Positions 24,507 to 33,246 are shown, counted from the first letter of the stretch. The stretch is DNA of 36,061 nucleotides from Acidimicrobiaceae bacterium (GCA_002729125.1 PBTQ01000090.1:1-36061), one strand, 5' to 3'. The notes: a model not told the origin generated them from the sequence alone. Numbers and translations: made by a program.

Positions 24507-25343
24507 TTAGCGGTTCCAGCGGGATGGACGCCGTTCCATGAACGCAGTGATCGCCTCGCGGTAGTCAGGCTCGGTCGACATCTGGTCGAGGCGGGCCTGG
24601 GCTTCGAGAACAGAGCGGGCAGGGTCGTCGTGGGTGGCGTCGAGCACCATCTGGCGTTTGGTGGCCCGGAGGCTGTGGGGGCTGACTTCGGTGACAAGCG
24701 AGCGGGCGAGATCGATGGCGGCGTCATGGCAGTTGTCGTCGACCAGTCGGGTGACCAGGCCCATGCGGTCGGCTTCGTCGCTGGTGAAGCGTCGGCTCGA
24801 CAGGAGCAGGTCGCTGGCGCGGCCGTGACCGATGAGGCGGGGGAGCAGCCAGGACAGGCCGTACTCCGCCGGGAGGTTGAGCTTGCCGTGGGCCGTGGTC
24901 CAGGCGGCGCCGCTGACCGCAACCCGGAGATCGCACCAGCAGGCGAGCGCAAGACCGACGCCGGCCGCGGCGCCGTTGACGGCAGCGATGGTGACGACGT
25001 CGAGTCCGAAAAAGGCGGCGAAGTCGGCGTCGAAGGCCGAATCGACGCCATGGCCGGGGGTGGCGATGTCGTCGGGGGTGCCGGCGTCGTAGCCGCCTCG
25101 TTCGACATGGCTCTCGAGCGCTTTGCTGTCTGCCCCCGGGCAGAAGGTTCGGCCTTCGGGATCGCCGGTGATGATCACGACGCGAACGTCAGGGTGGTCC
25201 TCGGCGACCTTGAGGAGGTGCCGCAACTCGGTGTGCATGCGCCCGGTCCAGGAGTTGTGGCGTTCGGGCCGGCTGAGGGTGATGGTCGCAATGCCGGCAT
25301 CTCTGCCGGTGCCGACATCCCAGTGGGTGGTCTTGAGGTCCAC
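24507..25343 (-). CDS. Enoyl-CoA hydratase/isomerase family protein
   Basis: Crotonase-fold enzyme acting on acyl-CoA thioesters. The N-terminal ATITLSRPERHNSW, the first oxyanion-hole region (FCPGADSKALE), the second (AVNGAAAGVGLALACWCDLRVA) and PAEYGLSWLLPRLIGHGRA are characteristic. The GTG at 25343 overlaps the stop of the upstream PLP decarboxylase by 1 nt (TAGTG), so the two are cotranslated. 278 aa. Whether it hydrates or isomerises cannot be told; the catalytic glutamates were not both located with certainty. Confidence 0.92.
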   Translation of the reverse strand: MDLKTTHWDVGTGRDAGIATITLSRPERHNSWTGRMHTELRHLLKVAEDHPDVRVVIITGDPEGRTFCPGADSKALESHVERGGYDAGTPDDIATPGHGVDSAFDADFAAFFGLDVVTIAAVNGAAAGVGLALACWCDLRVAVSGAAWTTAHGKLNLPAEYGLSWLLPRLIGHGRASDLLLSSRRFTSDEADRMGLVTRLVDDNCHDAAIDLARSLVTEVSPHSLRATKRQMVLDATHDDPARSVLEAQARLDQMSTEPDYREAITAFMERRPSRWNR

Positions 25344-26593
25344 TAGTCGACCGTGGCGTAGGCGGTGTCGCGGTCGTCGGTGGTGGTGCCGAGGGTCTCA
25401 GCGACGGCGTCGGCGAGATCGGTAAGGAATTCGTCGGCGACTGGCGCATTGCCGTTGCTGACAGTGGCGTGAAGGGAGTCGGGATTGTTCTGCCGGTCGA
25501 GATACCAGCCACGACGGCCAAGCGCTTCACTGACGGCGAAGATGTCGAGACGCGCGTCCCAACCGTCGTCGACCCGGATGGCCAGGATTTGCGCCTGCGG
25601 TTCGCCGACGATCGTGATGCCGTCGATCAACCGAACGCCGGCCTGGATCTTGCGGGCGGTGTCGATGGCCGTTCGGGTGAGTTGCTCGTACCCCTCGAGG
25701 CCGAGTCGATGCATGACGGCCCAGGCAGCGGCCATCGGTGCGCCCGACCTCGTGCCCTGCATGCTCGGTGAGGCGTAGAAGCCGCCGCGCCAGGCGTCGA
25801 AGGTGTAGGTCTGAAACCGTCGTGAGGCCTTGTCGCGATGAAGGATGATCGACGCACCCTTGGGCGCGTAGCCAAGTTTGTGCACGTCGAGGCTGATCGT
25901 CGTGACGCCAGGCACCCGGAAGTCCCAGAGTGGGAGATCCTCGCCGTGTCGTTCCATGAACGGGAGAACGAAGCCGCCCATGCAGGCGTCGACGTGGACA
26001 TTGGCGGAAGCCTCGGCCCCGATGCGGGCGAGATCCTCGATCGGGTCGATCACCCCATGGGGGTACTGGGGAGCGGAGCCGACGACGAGAACCGAGCGAT
26101 CTGTGATCGCGTCGGCCGTGGCGTCGACGTCGCATCGGTAGTCGTCGGCGCACGGGACAAGGACGACATCGAGCCCGAAGTAGTGGGCGGCTTTGTGAAA
26201 GGCGGCGTGGGCGGTGTCGGCGAGGACGATCTCGCCGCGCTCGATACCCCTCTCGGCCAGGGCCCGTTCCCGGGCGGTTTTGACGGCCATCAGGATTGAT
26301 TCGGTGCCGCCGGAGGTCATGAAGCCGGTGGCGTCGTCACCATGGAGCAAGGCGGCCATCGTCCCGACCACCTCTCGCTGGATCTGTCCGAGCGACGGGA
26401 TGGCGAGGGTGTTGAGAGCGTTCTCGTGGAGATACATCGCCGCGGCGTCCTCGGCGATTGCGTGCACCTCAGGCCCGCCGTCATAGACGAGACCGAAGGT
26501 ACGCCCGTCCTGCCAGCGTGCGTCGTCGCCGCGTAGCGACCGGAGTCGTTCGAGCACCTCGTCGTGGCTGAGTCCGGAGTCGGGGAGGGACAT
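25343..26593 (-). CDS. PLP-dependent group II decarboxylase, sphingosine-1-phosphate-lyase-like
   Basis: PLP enzyme closest in motif pattern to the sphingosine-1-phosphate lyase branch of the group II decarboxylases. Landmarks are YLHENALNTLAIPSLGQIQREVV (55-77), GFMTSGGTESILMAVKTARE (90-109), VHVDACMGGFVLPF (199-212) and SLDVHKLGYAPKGAS with the PLP lysine at 239. Bacterial homologues cleave long-chain base phosphates or decarboxylate amino acids; the substrate here is not known. The ATG at 26593 is set by TACGGT 6 nt upstream; an ATG at 26611 is the alternative. 416 aa. Coupled to an enoyl-CoA hydratase. Confidence 0.88.
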   Translation of the reverse strand: MSLPDSGLSHDEVLERLRSLRGDDARWQDGRTFGLVYDGGPEVHAIAEDAAAMYLHENALNTLAIPSLGQIQREVVGTMAALLHGDDATGFMTSGGTESILMAVKTARERALAERGIERGEIVLADTAHAAFHKAAHYFGLDVVLVPCADDYRCDVDATADAITDRSVLVVGSAPQYPHGVIDPIEDLARIGAEASANVHVDACMGGFVLPFMERHGEDLPLWDFRVPGVTTISLDVHKLGYAPKGASIILHRDKASRRFQTYTFDAWRGGFYASPSMQGTRSGAPMAAAWAVMHRLGLEGYEQLTRTAIDTARKIQAGVRLIDGITIVGEPQAQILAIRVDDGWDARLDIFAVSEALGRRGWYLDRQNNPDSLHATVSNGNAPVADEFLTDLADAVAETLGTTTDDRDTAYATVD

Positions 26594-26599
26594 GCCCAG

Positions 26600-26605
26600 A
26601 CCGTA
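26600..26605 (-). promoter_or_regulatory. Putative leaderless -10 element of the decarboxylase operon
   Basis: TACGGT on the - strand, 6 nt before the ATG at 26593. Confidence 0.5.
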
Positions 26606-26637
26606 GAACATGCGAAGTCGTAGAGCGATCGGAGCGG

Positions 26638-26643
26638 TACTGT
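26638..26643 (+). promoter_or_regulatory. Putative leaderless -10 element of the 609-aa membrane protein gene
   Basis: TACTGT, 8 nt before the GTG at 26652, in the 58-bp divergent gap. Confidence 0.45.
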
Positions 26644-26651
26644 GACACGCC

Positions 26652-28481
26652 GTGCACTCCCGCCGTTTTGCTCGCCTCACTTGTTGGGTCATGGCCGCCG
26701 CGTTCTTGTTGTCGACGCTTGGTTCGGCCCCGGCGAGCGCACAGGAGGCGGAGTCGCGTGCTCCGGGGCTTGTCGCTGCCGAGGCGGTCACGACCGTGAC
26801 GGTTGATCCGGCATCGGCGTTGTTCACCGTTCAGCACACGTACCGCTTTTCGAATACGGCGAGTGATGAGTCGTTCGCCGGCTTCTTCGAGATCTTCCCT
26901 CCCGCAGCGCGCGATGTGACGGCGTCAGTCGGTGGCGTGTCCACCACGGTCGTGGTCGCGCCGGCCAGCGCCGGGTTTGCCGAGTGGTTCGTGCCCTTTC
27001 CTAACGCGTTGACGCCCGATTCGGGCTCGGTCGACGTGGTGGTGAGTTGGCGGGCGTCGGGTCTGGCGGGCGATCCCGATGCGTTCGATCGGGTCAGTGA
27101 GGGGGTGGTGTCGATCGCGCCGTACGCGGTCGGCCGGGGAGCCGAGGCCGAGCTCATCGTCGAGATTCCTGGTGACTTCGACGTGGTCGTCGCCGATGGC
27201 TATGACCTCACGACAACGGACACCGGACTCGAGCTCCGTGCGCGCCGTTCGGTCGAGGATCAGTACGTCGCCCTGCCAGTCGTCGTTGAAGCGCCCGATC
27301 AGTATGTGCGCCGGTCGATCGACGGGCCGATCGACTTGACGGTCGCAACGCCCGAAGGCCCGAGCGACTGGTTGGGGGACGACCTCGGCCCCTTGGTCGA
27401 GGAACTGGCGCGCTGGGTGCCGATCGATCGTCCCGAGGCGATCGAGTTCCGTCAGGGCTATACGGGCGGCGCCGACCTTCGCCGAGCCGAAGAGGGGGCC
27501 TTCATCCTGCCACTCGATGCCTCGCCGGCGGTTGCGCTGCGGGCGATCGCGATCGCCTGGCTCGATCCGCTGCCGTTCGATGACCCCGCCTTTCGCTTCG
27601 ACTACGCCGCCGCCCTGGCCGACCGCGTTTCGACGTCCCAGGGCGTGGCGGTATCGCCTCGCTTTGGGCGGTGGGTCATCGCCATGACCGCCCTGGCGTC
27701 GGTGAGCGACGCCGAAATCACCGCCACCGTGTTGACCTCGCTCGAGGGCGGGGTGACCGCCTACGGCGGAACCGGCGACACGTTCGTCGCCGACGTCATC
27801 GACTGGCGTCGCTTCACCGACGTGTACGAATTGCTCGGCGGTATCGAGTCGACGAGCGATGCCATGCGGCTCTCAGCCGACGATGAGCAGCGGGCCGAAC
27901 TCGATCGCCGTGCCGCGGCGTTGGCGGCGTACCGATCACTTGAGGCGCGTGCGGCACCGTGGTCGCTGCCGCCGCTGCTCCGTGATGCGATGGCGACGTG
28001 GCGCTTTGACGATGTCGCAGCGATCCAGGTTGAGGTCTCGGATTTGGTCGCAGCGCGCGACGAGGCGGTTGCGGCAGCGGTGACAGCCGAACTCGAGATT
28101 GGCCCGCATGTCCAAGAACGTTTCGAGATGGCCTCCACCTCGATGGACGCCGCCCGGGAGCGATACAAAGAGCAGCGGGAGGCGCTCGACCATGTCGCTG
28201 AGGCGTTGCGACTCGATACCGGCGACCGGGGGCTGCTTTCGACCCTTGGTATGGCCGGACGTGATGCTGATTTCCAACTGGCGCGGATGCAAGAACTCTG
28301 GGTCGAGGGTGCGTTCATGGAGGCGGCGGCGGCGGCCGATCACCTGATCAAGGACTACGAGTCCTCGGTGGGTCGTGGCACCCTTCGCCTCCTTGGTCCC
28401 CTTGCCGCCCTCGTCTTGGTCATCGCAATCGTGCGGCAGGTGCTCGGTAGGCGGAATCAGCCGGCGTCGGCCGACATATAG
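26652..28481 (+). CDS. Exported, membrane-anchored protein; possible degenerate gluzincin-like peptidase
   Basis: A 609-aa protein not firmly recognised. It has a signal peptide (residues 1-30, ending PASAQ), a beta-rich N-terminal domain (TYRFSNTASDESFAGFFEIFPP), a helical middle, a charged probable coiled coil near 505-545, and a C-terminal membrane helix (TLRLLGPLAALVLVIAIVRQV) with a short tail. The layout recalls actinobacterial M1-like membrane peptidases, including a DWRRFTDVYELLGG segment and a PLLRDAMATWRFDDVAAI segment. No HExxH is present; the corresponding place reads LRAIAIAWLDPLPFDDPAF. A pseudo-peptidase is therefore only a suggestion. The 3' end overlaps the convergent matB by 25 nt. 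Confidence 0.8.
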   Translation: MHSRRFARLTCWVMAAAFLLSTLGSAPASAQEAESRAPGLVAAEAVTTVTVDPASALFTVQHTYRFSNTASDESFAGFFEIFPPAARDVTASVGGVSTTVVVAPASAGFAEWFVPFPNALTPDSGSVDVVVSWRASGLAGDPDAFDRVSEGVVSIAPYAVGRGAEAELIVEIPGDFDVVVADGYDLTTTDTGLELRARRSVEDQYVALPVVVEAPDQYVRRSIDGPIDLTVATPEGPSDWLGDDLGPLVEELARWVPIDRPEAIEFRQGYTGGADLRRAEEGAFILPLDASPAVALRAIAIAWLDPLPFDDPAFRFDYAAALADRVSTSQGVAVSPRFGRWVIAMTALASVSDAEITATVLTSLEGGVTAYGGTGDTFVADVIDWRRFTDVYELLGGIESTSDAMRLSADDEQRAELDRRAAALAAYRSLEARAAPWSLPPLLRDAMATWRFDDVAAIQVEVSDLVAARDEAVAAAVTAELEIGPHVQERFEMASTSMDAARERYKEQREALDHVAEALRLDTGDRGLLSTLGMAGRDADFQLARMQELWVEGAFMEAAAAADHLIKDYESSVGRGTLRLLGPLAALVLVIAIVRQVLGRRNQPASADI

Positions 28482-29941
28482 CGCTTCCGCAGCACCCCTT
28501 TTTGGACCTTGCCCATTGCGTTGCGCGGAAGCGCGTCGATCACCTCAATTCGACGCGGGTGTTTGAACCGGGCCAGGGCTGCGTCGAGCGCAGGCCGGAT
28601 GTCGGCGTCGCCGAGCGGTGCGGCCTGGCAGACGAGCACAGCCACCACCTGCTCGCCGAAGTCGGCGTCTGGAATGCCGATGACGGCGGACTCGATGACC
28701 CCGTCGATTTCGTCGAGGACGAGCTCGATCTCCTTGGGGTAGATGTTCTCGCCGCCGCTGATGATCATGTCGCTCGCCCGGCCCTGCAGGGTGATCCGAC
28801 CATCGGTTGCCATGGTGGCTATGTCGCCGGTGATGAACCAGCCGTTGTCGGTGTACGCGTCGGCGGTCACATCGGGTCGCCGCCAGTATTCGCGCATCAC
28901 CTGACGGCTTCGGATGGCAACGACACCGATCTCGCCGACTGCGGCCTCAGCGCCGTTGGTGTCGACGATACGGGCCTCGACGCCAGGGAGGGCGTAGCCG
29001 ACGGTGCCGGCGATGCGGTCACCGTCGTAGGGGTTCGAAGTCGTGATGCCCGTTTCGGACATGCCGTAGCGCTCACAGATCCGATGGCCGGTGCGATCGG
29101 TAAACGCAGCGAAGGCCGGTTCCGTGAGTGGCGCGGACCCACACGTGAACAGCCGCATCGACGCGCATCGCTCGGCGGTGAGGCGCGGCGATGCGCAGAG
29201 CCGGGCGTAGTGGGTCGGCACGCCCATGAAGACGGTGCCCTCCGCAAACCCATCGAGCACCGCATCGACATCGAAGCGACGCAGGAAGGTGACGGGAATG
29301 GCGGACAGCAGCGCGCAGTGCAGCGCCACGAAGAGGCCGTGGACGTGGAAGATCGGCAGGCCGTGAATGAGGTGATCGTCCGGGGTGAAGTGCCATGTGT
29401 CGTGGAGGGCGTGGGCGTTGGCTCGGAGCCCCTCATGGGTGAGGGCGGCGCCTTTGGGCTGGCCGGTGGTTCCTGACGTGTAGAGGATCGCAGCGAGGTC
29501 GTCGTCGCCTCGTTCCAACGGCTCGGTGACCGGAGCGATCACCGTGCCACGAGTGAGGCTTCCGCCACCGCCGGTGTCGAGCGTCAGCCAGGTCGGCTCC
29601 TCGGCCATCGACGGATCGACGACGATGACCGCCGGTTCGGCGTCGTCGATGAAGTAGCGGCGCTCGTCGGCGGTGAATGCGGGATTGAGCGGCACGTGCA
29701 CCGCGCCTACCCAGAGGCACGCAAGGTAGAGCGCGACCGCTTCGGGCGATTTCTCCACCTGCACGAGCACGCGATCGCCGGGTTGCGCACCTGCGTCGAT
29801 GAGGACGGCCGTGTAGATCCGGACCTGGTCGAAGAACTCGCCATAGGTCCAGGAGCATTTGCCGTCGAGAAGGAACGGCGCCTCGAGTCGGTTGATCGCG
29901 GCGGCGTGGAATTCGGCGGCGATGTTCCCGCCGGTCATCAT
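28457..29941 (-). CDS. matB: Malonyl-CoA synthetase-like acyl-CoA ligase
   Basis: AMP-forming CoA ligase. The P-loop ILYTSGTTGQPKGA, the mid-domain ERYGMSETG, the hinge GRASDMIISGGENIYPKEIE and the C-terminal catalytic lysine in NAMGKVQKG are intact. MRLFTCGSAPLTEPAF and TSNPYDGDRIAGTVGYALPGVEARIVD are characteristic of MatB (malonate to malonyl-CoA), though related short or branched acids are possible. The ATG at 29941 (MMTGG) overlaps the stop of the upstream maoC gene (TGATG); the frame continuing to 30340 is antiphase to maoC and not coding. 494 aa. Confidence 0.85.
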   Translation of the reverse strand: MMTGGNIAAEFHAAAINRLEAPFLLDGKCSWTYGEFFDQVRIYTAVLIDAGAQPGDRVLVQVEKSPEAVALYLACLWVGAVHVPLNPAFTADERRYFIDDAEPAVIVVDPSMAEEPTWLTLDTGGGGSLTRGTVIAPVTEPLERGDDDLAAILYTSGTTGQPKGAALTHEGLRANAHALHDTWHFTPDDHLIHGLPIFHVHGLFVALHCALLSAIPVTFLRRFDVDAVLDGFAEGTVFMGVPTHYARLCASPRLTAERCASMRLFTCGSAPLTEPAFAAFTDRTGHRICERYGMSETGITTSNPYDGDRIAGTVGYALPGVEARIVDTNGAEAAVGEIGVVAIRSRQVMREYWRRPDVTADAYTDNGWFITGDIATMATDGRITLQGRASDMIISGGENIYPKEIELVLDEIDGVIESAVIGIPDADFGEQVVAVLVCQAAPLGDADIRPALDAALARFKHPRRIEVIDALPRNAMGKVQKGVLRKRYMSADAG

Positions 29942-30405
29942 CAGCCCTGGAAGAGGATCATCGACAGGTAGGTCAGCGACGGCTTGGGGCTGTCCTTCAC
30001 ATGGATCGCCGACTCGAAGGTGAGCAGTGTGCCGAGCTTGTGCTTCTCGGCACGCACGACGCGAGAGCGGGCGTGCAGGGTGGCCCCGGCCGGGACCGGT
30101 CGGCGGAACTGCAAACCGCCGGAGCCAAAGTTCACGACGTTCTTCATGCCAGTGAGCTGGACCGGCATCGAGATCAGGCTCGGCATCAGGCTGAGGGTCA
30201 GGAAACCGTGGGCGATCGGGCCACCGAAGGGGCTCTCCTTCTCGCAGCGCTCGACGTCGACATGAATCCACTGGTGATCGCCGGTCAGGTCGGCGAACTG
30301 GTTGATCATCTCCTGCGTGACGACCAGTTCGTCGCCCCACTCCCCGTACTCTTCGGAAGCTTGGGCGTTGATGGCGTCGATGTCGTCGAAAGCGAGGGCA
30401 GTCAT
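29941..30405 (-). CDS. MaoC-like hot-dog dehydratase
   Basis: (R)-specific enoyl-CoA hydratase-type protein. The hydratase 2 motif is visible as FADLTGDHQWIHVD followed by PFGGPIAHGFLTLSL, giving the D-x4-H pair; NFGSGGLQFRRPVPAGATL is also typical. The ATG at 30405 is set by TACGCT 6 nt upstream, giving 154 aa; longer versions extend into the divergent promoter. Coupled to matB, so the operon may activate a malonate-type acid and process enoyl-CoA. Confidence 0.92.
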   Translation of the reverse strand: MTALAFDDIDAINAQASEEYGEWGDELVVTQEMINQFADLTGDHQWIHVDVERCEKESPFGGPIAHGFLTLSLMPSLISMPVQLTGMKNVVNFGSGGLQFRRPVPAGATLHARSRVVRAEKHKLGTLLTFESAIHVKDSPKPSLTYLSMILFQG

Positions 30406-30411
30406 GGCGGC

Positions 30412-30417
30412 AGCGTA
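30412..30417 (-). promoter_or_regulatory. Putative leaderless -10 element of the maoC-matB operon
   Basis: TACGCT on the - strand, 6 nt before the ATG at 30405. Confidence 0.5.
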
Positions 30418-30462
30418 GGACCGGGACCCACGGCCCGCACGTTGACGAGCTGGAACGGTCAT

Positions 30463-30468
30463 TAGCCT
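30463..30468 (+). promoter_or_regulatory. Putative leaderless -10 element of the crotonase-like gene
   Basis: TAGCCT, 7 nt before the ATG at 30476. A TTGACG at 30442-30447 could be the -35, although the spacing of 15 bp is short. Confidence 0.45.
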
Positions 30469-30475
30469 CGTGTTC

Positions 30476-31141
30476 ATGGGAACCCCTTCAATGAGCCGCA
30501 CCGACGACGTCTTCGTGATTGATGTTGGCGACGACGAAAACATGACGTCTGTCGCCTGGGTGATGACGATGAACGAACTGCTCGATGAGGTGGAGGCGGC
30601 TGAAGGACCAAAGGCACTCGTCACCACCTCGTCGGCGCCAAAGCACTTTTCCAATGGGCTCGACACGCCGTGGATGGCGACGGCCGAGAGCGGGGATGTC
30701 GTTACCTACGTCGATTCGTGCTTTCGGCTGGTGCACCGGATCATGTTGCTCGGCGTGCCGACCGCCGCCGCCGTGACCGGCCACGCCTTCGGGCTCGGCG
30801 CCTTCGTCGTTCTCGCACACGACCAGGCCGTGATGCGAGAGGACCGCGGCTTTTGGAACCTGCCCGAGGTGCACCTCGCAATGAACTTCCCGCCCGGGCT
30901 GATGAACGTCGCCCGTTCGCAGATTGCGGCGCCGGAACTCGCCCGCGCCGTCGTTGTCGGTCACCGCTACACCGGGCCCGACGCCGCAGCTGTAGGAATT
31001 ATCGACGAGGCGCTGCCACTGGACAGGCTGACCGACGCGGCCATCACACGTGTCGCACCACTCGCAGGTACGGCCGGCGACAACCTGGCAACGATCAAGT
31101 GCCAGCTCTATCCGCTGGTCGCGGAGCTCACCGAGGGCTGA
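30476..31141 (+). CDS. Crotonase-fold enoyl-CoA hydratase/isomerase
   Basis: A 221-aa crotonase-fold protein of the delta3,delta2-enoyl-CoA isomerase-like subgroup. KHFSNGLDTPW carries the first oxyanion loop and AVTGHAFGLGAFVVLAHD the second; FWNLPEVHLAMNFPPGLMNVAR follows with a glutamate in the position used by isomerases. It is short and lacks the usual C-terminal helices of hydratases. The start at 30476 is preferred because TAGCCT lies 7 nt upstream; GTG 30470 and ATG 30491 are alternatives. Divergent from maoC. Confidence 0.87.
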   Translation: MGTPSMSRTDDVFVIDVGDDENMTSVAWVMTMNELLDEVEAAEGPKALVTTSSAPKHFSNGLDTPWMATAESGDVVTYVDSCFRLVHRIMLLGVPTAAAVTGHAFGLGAFVVLAHDQAVMREDRGFWNLPEVHLAMNFPPGLMNVARSQIAAPELARAVVVGHRYTGPDAAAVGIIDEALPLDRLTDAAITRVAPLAGTAGDNLATIKCQLYPLVAELTEG

Positions 31142-31172
31142 ACGTCGGGTTGGTTGTTCTGGTTTCCCCGGA

Positions 31173-32381
31173 TCAGCCCCGAGGGACGTCGATCCAGGGG
31201 ATCTCCTTGTCGACCCGAGGCTCACCCGGAAGACCGAGAACCTGCTCGCCGAGGATGTTCTTCATGACCTCGGTGGTGCCGCCTTCGATGGAGTTGGCCC
31301 GAGCCCGCAGGAAGGCGTAGCCGACACCGGCACCGGAGCCGGTGAGGTCGACTTCGCCGGGGCGACGGAAGGTGTAGTCGAACTCGATCTGACCTTCCAT
31401 GCCCTGCAGGTCGACGGCCTTTTCGAAGATGGCCTGGTTGAGTGTGGCCATCATCGACTTGCCGACGGAGCCTTCAGGGCCCGGGTTGCCGGCCTTCGCG
31501 GCCTGTGATGCCCGCATATTAGTGAGGCGTAGTGCCTCGGCCTTGATCCAGAGTTTCATGACGTCGTCGCGGTTCTGTGGCGTTTGGACCCACTCGGGGG
31601 CCTTCTCCCAGATGGCGGTGAGGCCGGCGATTGCACCGCCGCCACGCTTCGGGCCACCGGATCCGCCCCCGCTGCCGCCGATCGCTGTGCGTTCGTTCAT
31701 GAGGGTGGTGAGCGCAGCGCGCCAGCCCTCGCCCTCGGCACCGATGCGGTAATCGTCGTGCACGCTCACGTCGGTCATGTAGACCTCGTTGAACTCGGCC
31801 TCGCCGGTGATCTGCCGCAGCGGGCGAACCTCAACACCCGGGGCCTTCATGTCGAGGGCGAAATAGGTCATGCCTCGGTGCTTGGGCACGTTCGGATCGG
31901 TGCGGGTGACGAGCATGCCGAAGTCGGCGATGTGGGCAAGCGTGTTCCACACCTTCTGGCCGTTGACGATCCATTCGTCGCCGTCCTTGATTGCCTTGGT
32001 GCCGAGACCGGCAAAGTCGGAGCCGGCGCCGGGTTCGGAGAACAACTGGCACCACTTCTCCTCGCCGGTGAACATCGGGCGAAGGAAGCGCTGTTTCACC
32101 TCTTCCGAGCCGTGGGTGAGGATCGTCGGGCCCGCTAGGGCGATGAAGAACATCGACGCGTCCATCGGGGGTGCTCCTGCCTCATGCAGGCGCTGGTTGA
32201 CGACCTTCTGCAACTGGGGTCGTACCCCTAGGCCGCCGTGGCCTTCGGGGTACATGACCCAGGCGAGGCCCTGGTCGAACTGATGACCTCGGAATTCCTC
32301 GTAGCTCTGAGTCGAGGGATCGTTGTCGGCGAGGAGGGCGTCAAGGGCGGCTTCAACCCTCTGAAGTTCAGCGTCACTCAT
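31173..32381 (-). CDS. Acyl-CoA dehydrogenase (FadE-like)
   Basis: FAD-dependent alpha,beta-dehydrogenation of acyl-CoA. Landmarks are MYPEGHGGLG, WCQLFSEPGAGSDFAGLGTKA (substrate/FAD loop), WIVNGQKVWNTLAHIADFGML, the C-terminal RARANSIEGGTTEVMKNILGEQVLGLP. A Gly/Ser-rich loop (GGSGGGSGGPKRGGG) lies in the middle, as in many actinobacterial FadE proteins. The ATG at 32381 (MSDAELQRV) gives 402 aa. The only near -10 is one base off TANNNT. Acyl chain preference unknown. Confidence 0.93.
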   Translation of the reverse strand: MSDAELQRVEAALDALLADNDPSTQSYEEFRGHQFDQGLAWVMYPEGHGGLGVRPQLQKVVNQRLHEAGAPPMDASMFFIALAGPTILTHGSEEVKQRFLRPMFTGEEKWCQLFSEPGAGSDFAGLGTKAIKDGDEWIVNGQKVWNTLAHIADFGMLVTRTDPNVPKHRGMTYFALDMKAPGVEVRPLRQITGEAEFNEVYMTDVSVHDDYRIGAEGEGWRAALTTLMNERTAIGGSGGGSGGPKRGGGAIAGLTAIWEKAPEWVQTPQNRDDVMKLWIKAEALRLTNMRASQAAKAGNPGPEGSVGKSMMATLNQAIFEKAVDLQGMEGQIEFDYTFRRPGEVDLTGSGAGVGYAFLRARANSIEGGTTEVMKNILGEQVLGLPGEPRVDKEIPWIDVPRG

Positions 32382-32443
32382 AAGTGACAGTCTGGCTGAC
32401 AAATGACGTCGCGAGCTACTCGGCAGTCCAGCCTGTCGGCCAC

Positions 32444-32449
32444 TACGGT
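32444..32449 (+). promoter_or_regulatory. Putative leaderless -10 element of the maleylpyruvate-isomerase-like gene
   Basis: TACGGT, 8 nt before the ATG at 32458. Confidence 0.45.
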
Positions 32450-32457
32450 CGACGCCC

Positions 32458-33243
32458 ATGACGTCGCTTGCTGACTACGCCGCCGCCCATCGCATCGCCT
32501 ATGACGAACTCGCGTCGCTGATCGCCGGCCTCGATGACGACCAACTTGCCACGCAATCGTTGTGTCCTGATTGGGATGTCCGTGCGTGTGCATCGCACGC
32601 CATCGGCATCGACAAAGCACTCACGGGGTGGGTGCCCGACCCCGAAAACCTTTTCGACTTCGCCATCGCCGCCCGGTTCATGGAGGAAGCAGCGTCGATG
32701 TCGCCCTCCGAGTTCGCCTCTGCTGTCGCTGCCCTCGCCGACAAGCGCGTCGCCGATCTCGAGTCGCTCGACCCTTCGGTTGTCGATGAACCGTCGATGA
32801 CGCCGGTTGGTCCGCAGGCGTACGGCAACTTCTTGCAGATCCGCGTCTTCGATCTGTGGGTTCACAACCGCGACATCGCCATTCCGTTCGGTGTCGAGCT
32901 GCCTGATGGCGGCCCGACCGCTGAGCAGGCACTGAACGAAGTCCACCGTTCGATGGGGTACATCGCCGGCAAGAAGATCGGCCTCGAGGACGGGATATCG
33001 ATGACCGTCGAGGTCACGGGTGGCGCACCTCGCACGATGCATGTCGCGGTCGACGGGCGTGCCGGCCTGGTCGGGTCACTCGACGATCCCACGTTCACCC
33101 TCACCGCCGACACGGAGACGTTTGTGATGCTGGCGTGTGGCCGAGTCGACCCACAAGCGCGCATCGACGCCGGCCGGATCTCCTGGACGGGCGATCCCGA
33201 ATGGGGCGAGAAGGCCGCCCGCAACCTGCGCTTCACGATGTAA
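32458..33243 (+). CDS. Maleylpyruvate isomerase family protein (DinB-like, mycothiol-dependent type)
   Basis: Actinobacterial TIGR03083-type protein with an N-terminal DinB-like metal-binding helical bundle and a C-terminal SCP-2-like domain. SLCPDWDVRACASHAIG and the box RVFDLWVHNRDIAIPFG are recognisable; in many homologues the second box is ExWxHxxD, and here the first acid is aspartate. The C-terminal half ends with the SCP-like GRADPQARI/GDPEWGEKAARNLRF pattern. 261 aa. Known members isomerise maleylpyruvate with mycothiol, but most have no assigned substrate. Tail-to-tail with the M20 gene, 3 bp apart. Confidence 0.85.
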   Translation: MTSLADYAAAHRIAYDELASLIAGLDDDQLATQSLCPDWDVRACASHAIGIDKALTGWVPDPENLFDFAIAARFMEEAASMSPSEFASAVAALADKRVADLESLDPSVVDEPSMTPVGPQAYGNFLQIRVFDLWVHNRDIAIPFGVELPDGGPTAEQALNEVHRSMGYIAGKKIGLEDGISMTVEVTGGAPRTMHVAVDGRAGLVGSLDDPTFTLTADTETFVMLACGRVDPQARIDAGRISWTGDPEWGEKAARNLRFTM

Positions 33244-33246
33244 GGC

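Noticed and set aside
24486..25346. 286-aa open frame on the + strand opposite the enoyl-CoA hydratase
   Set aside because: Shadow of the hydratase frame, low-complexity V/G/A-rich sequence, no domain.
29942..30340. In-frame upstream extension of matB giving 627 aa
   Set aside because: It lies out of phase within maoC on the same strand; the TGATG overlap at 29941 is a normal coupled start.
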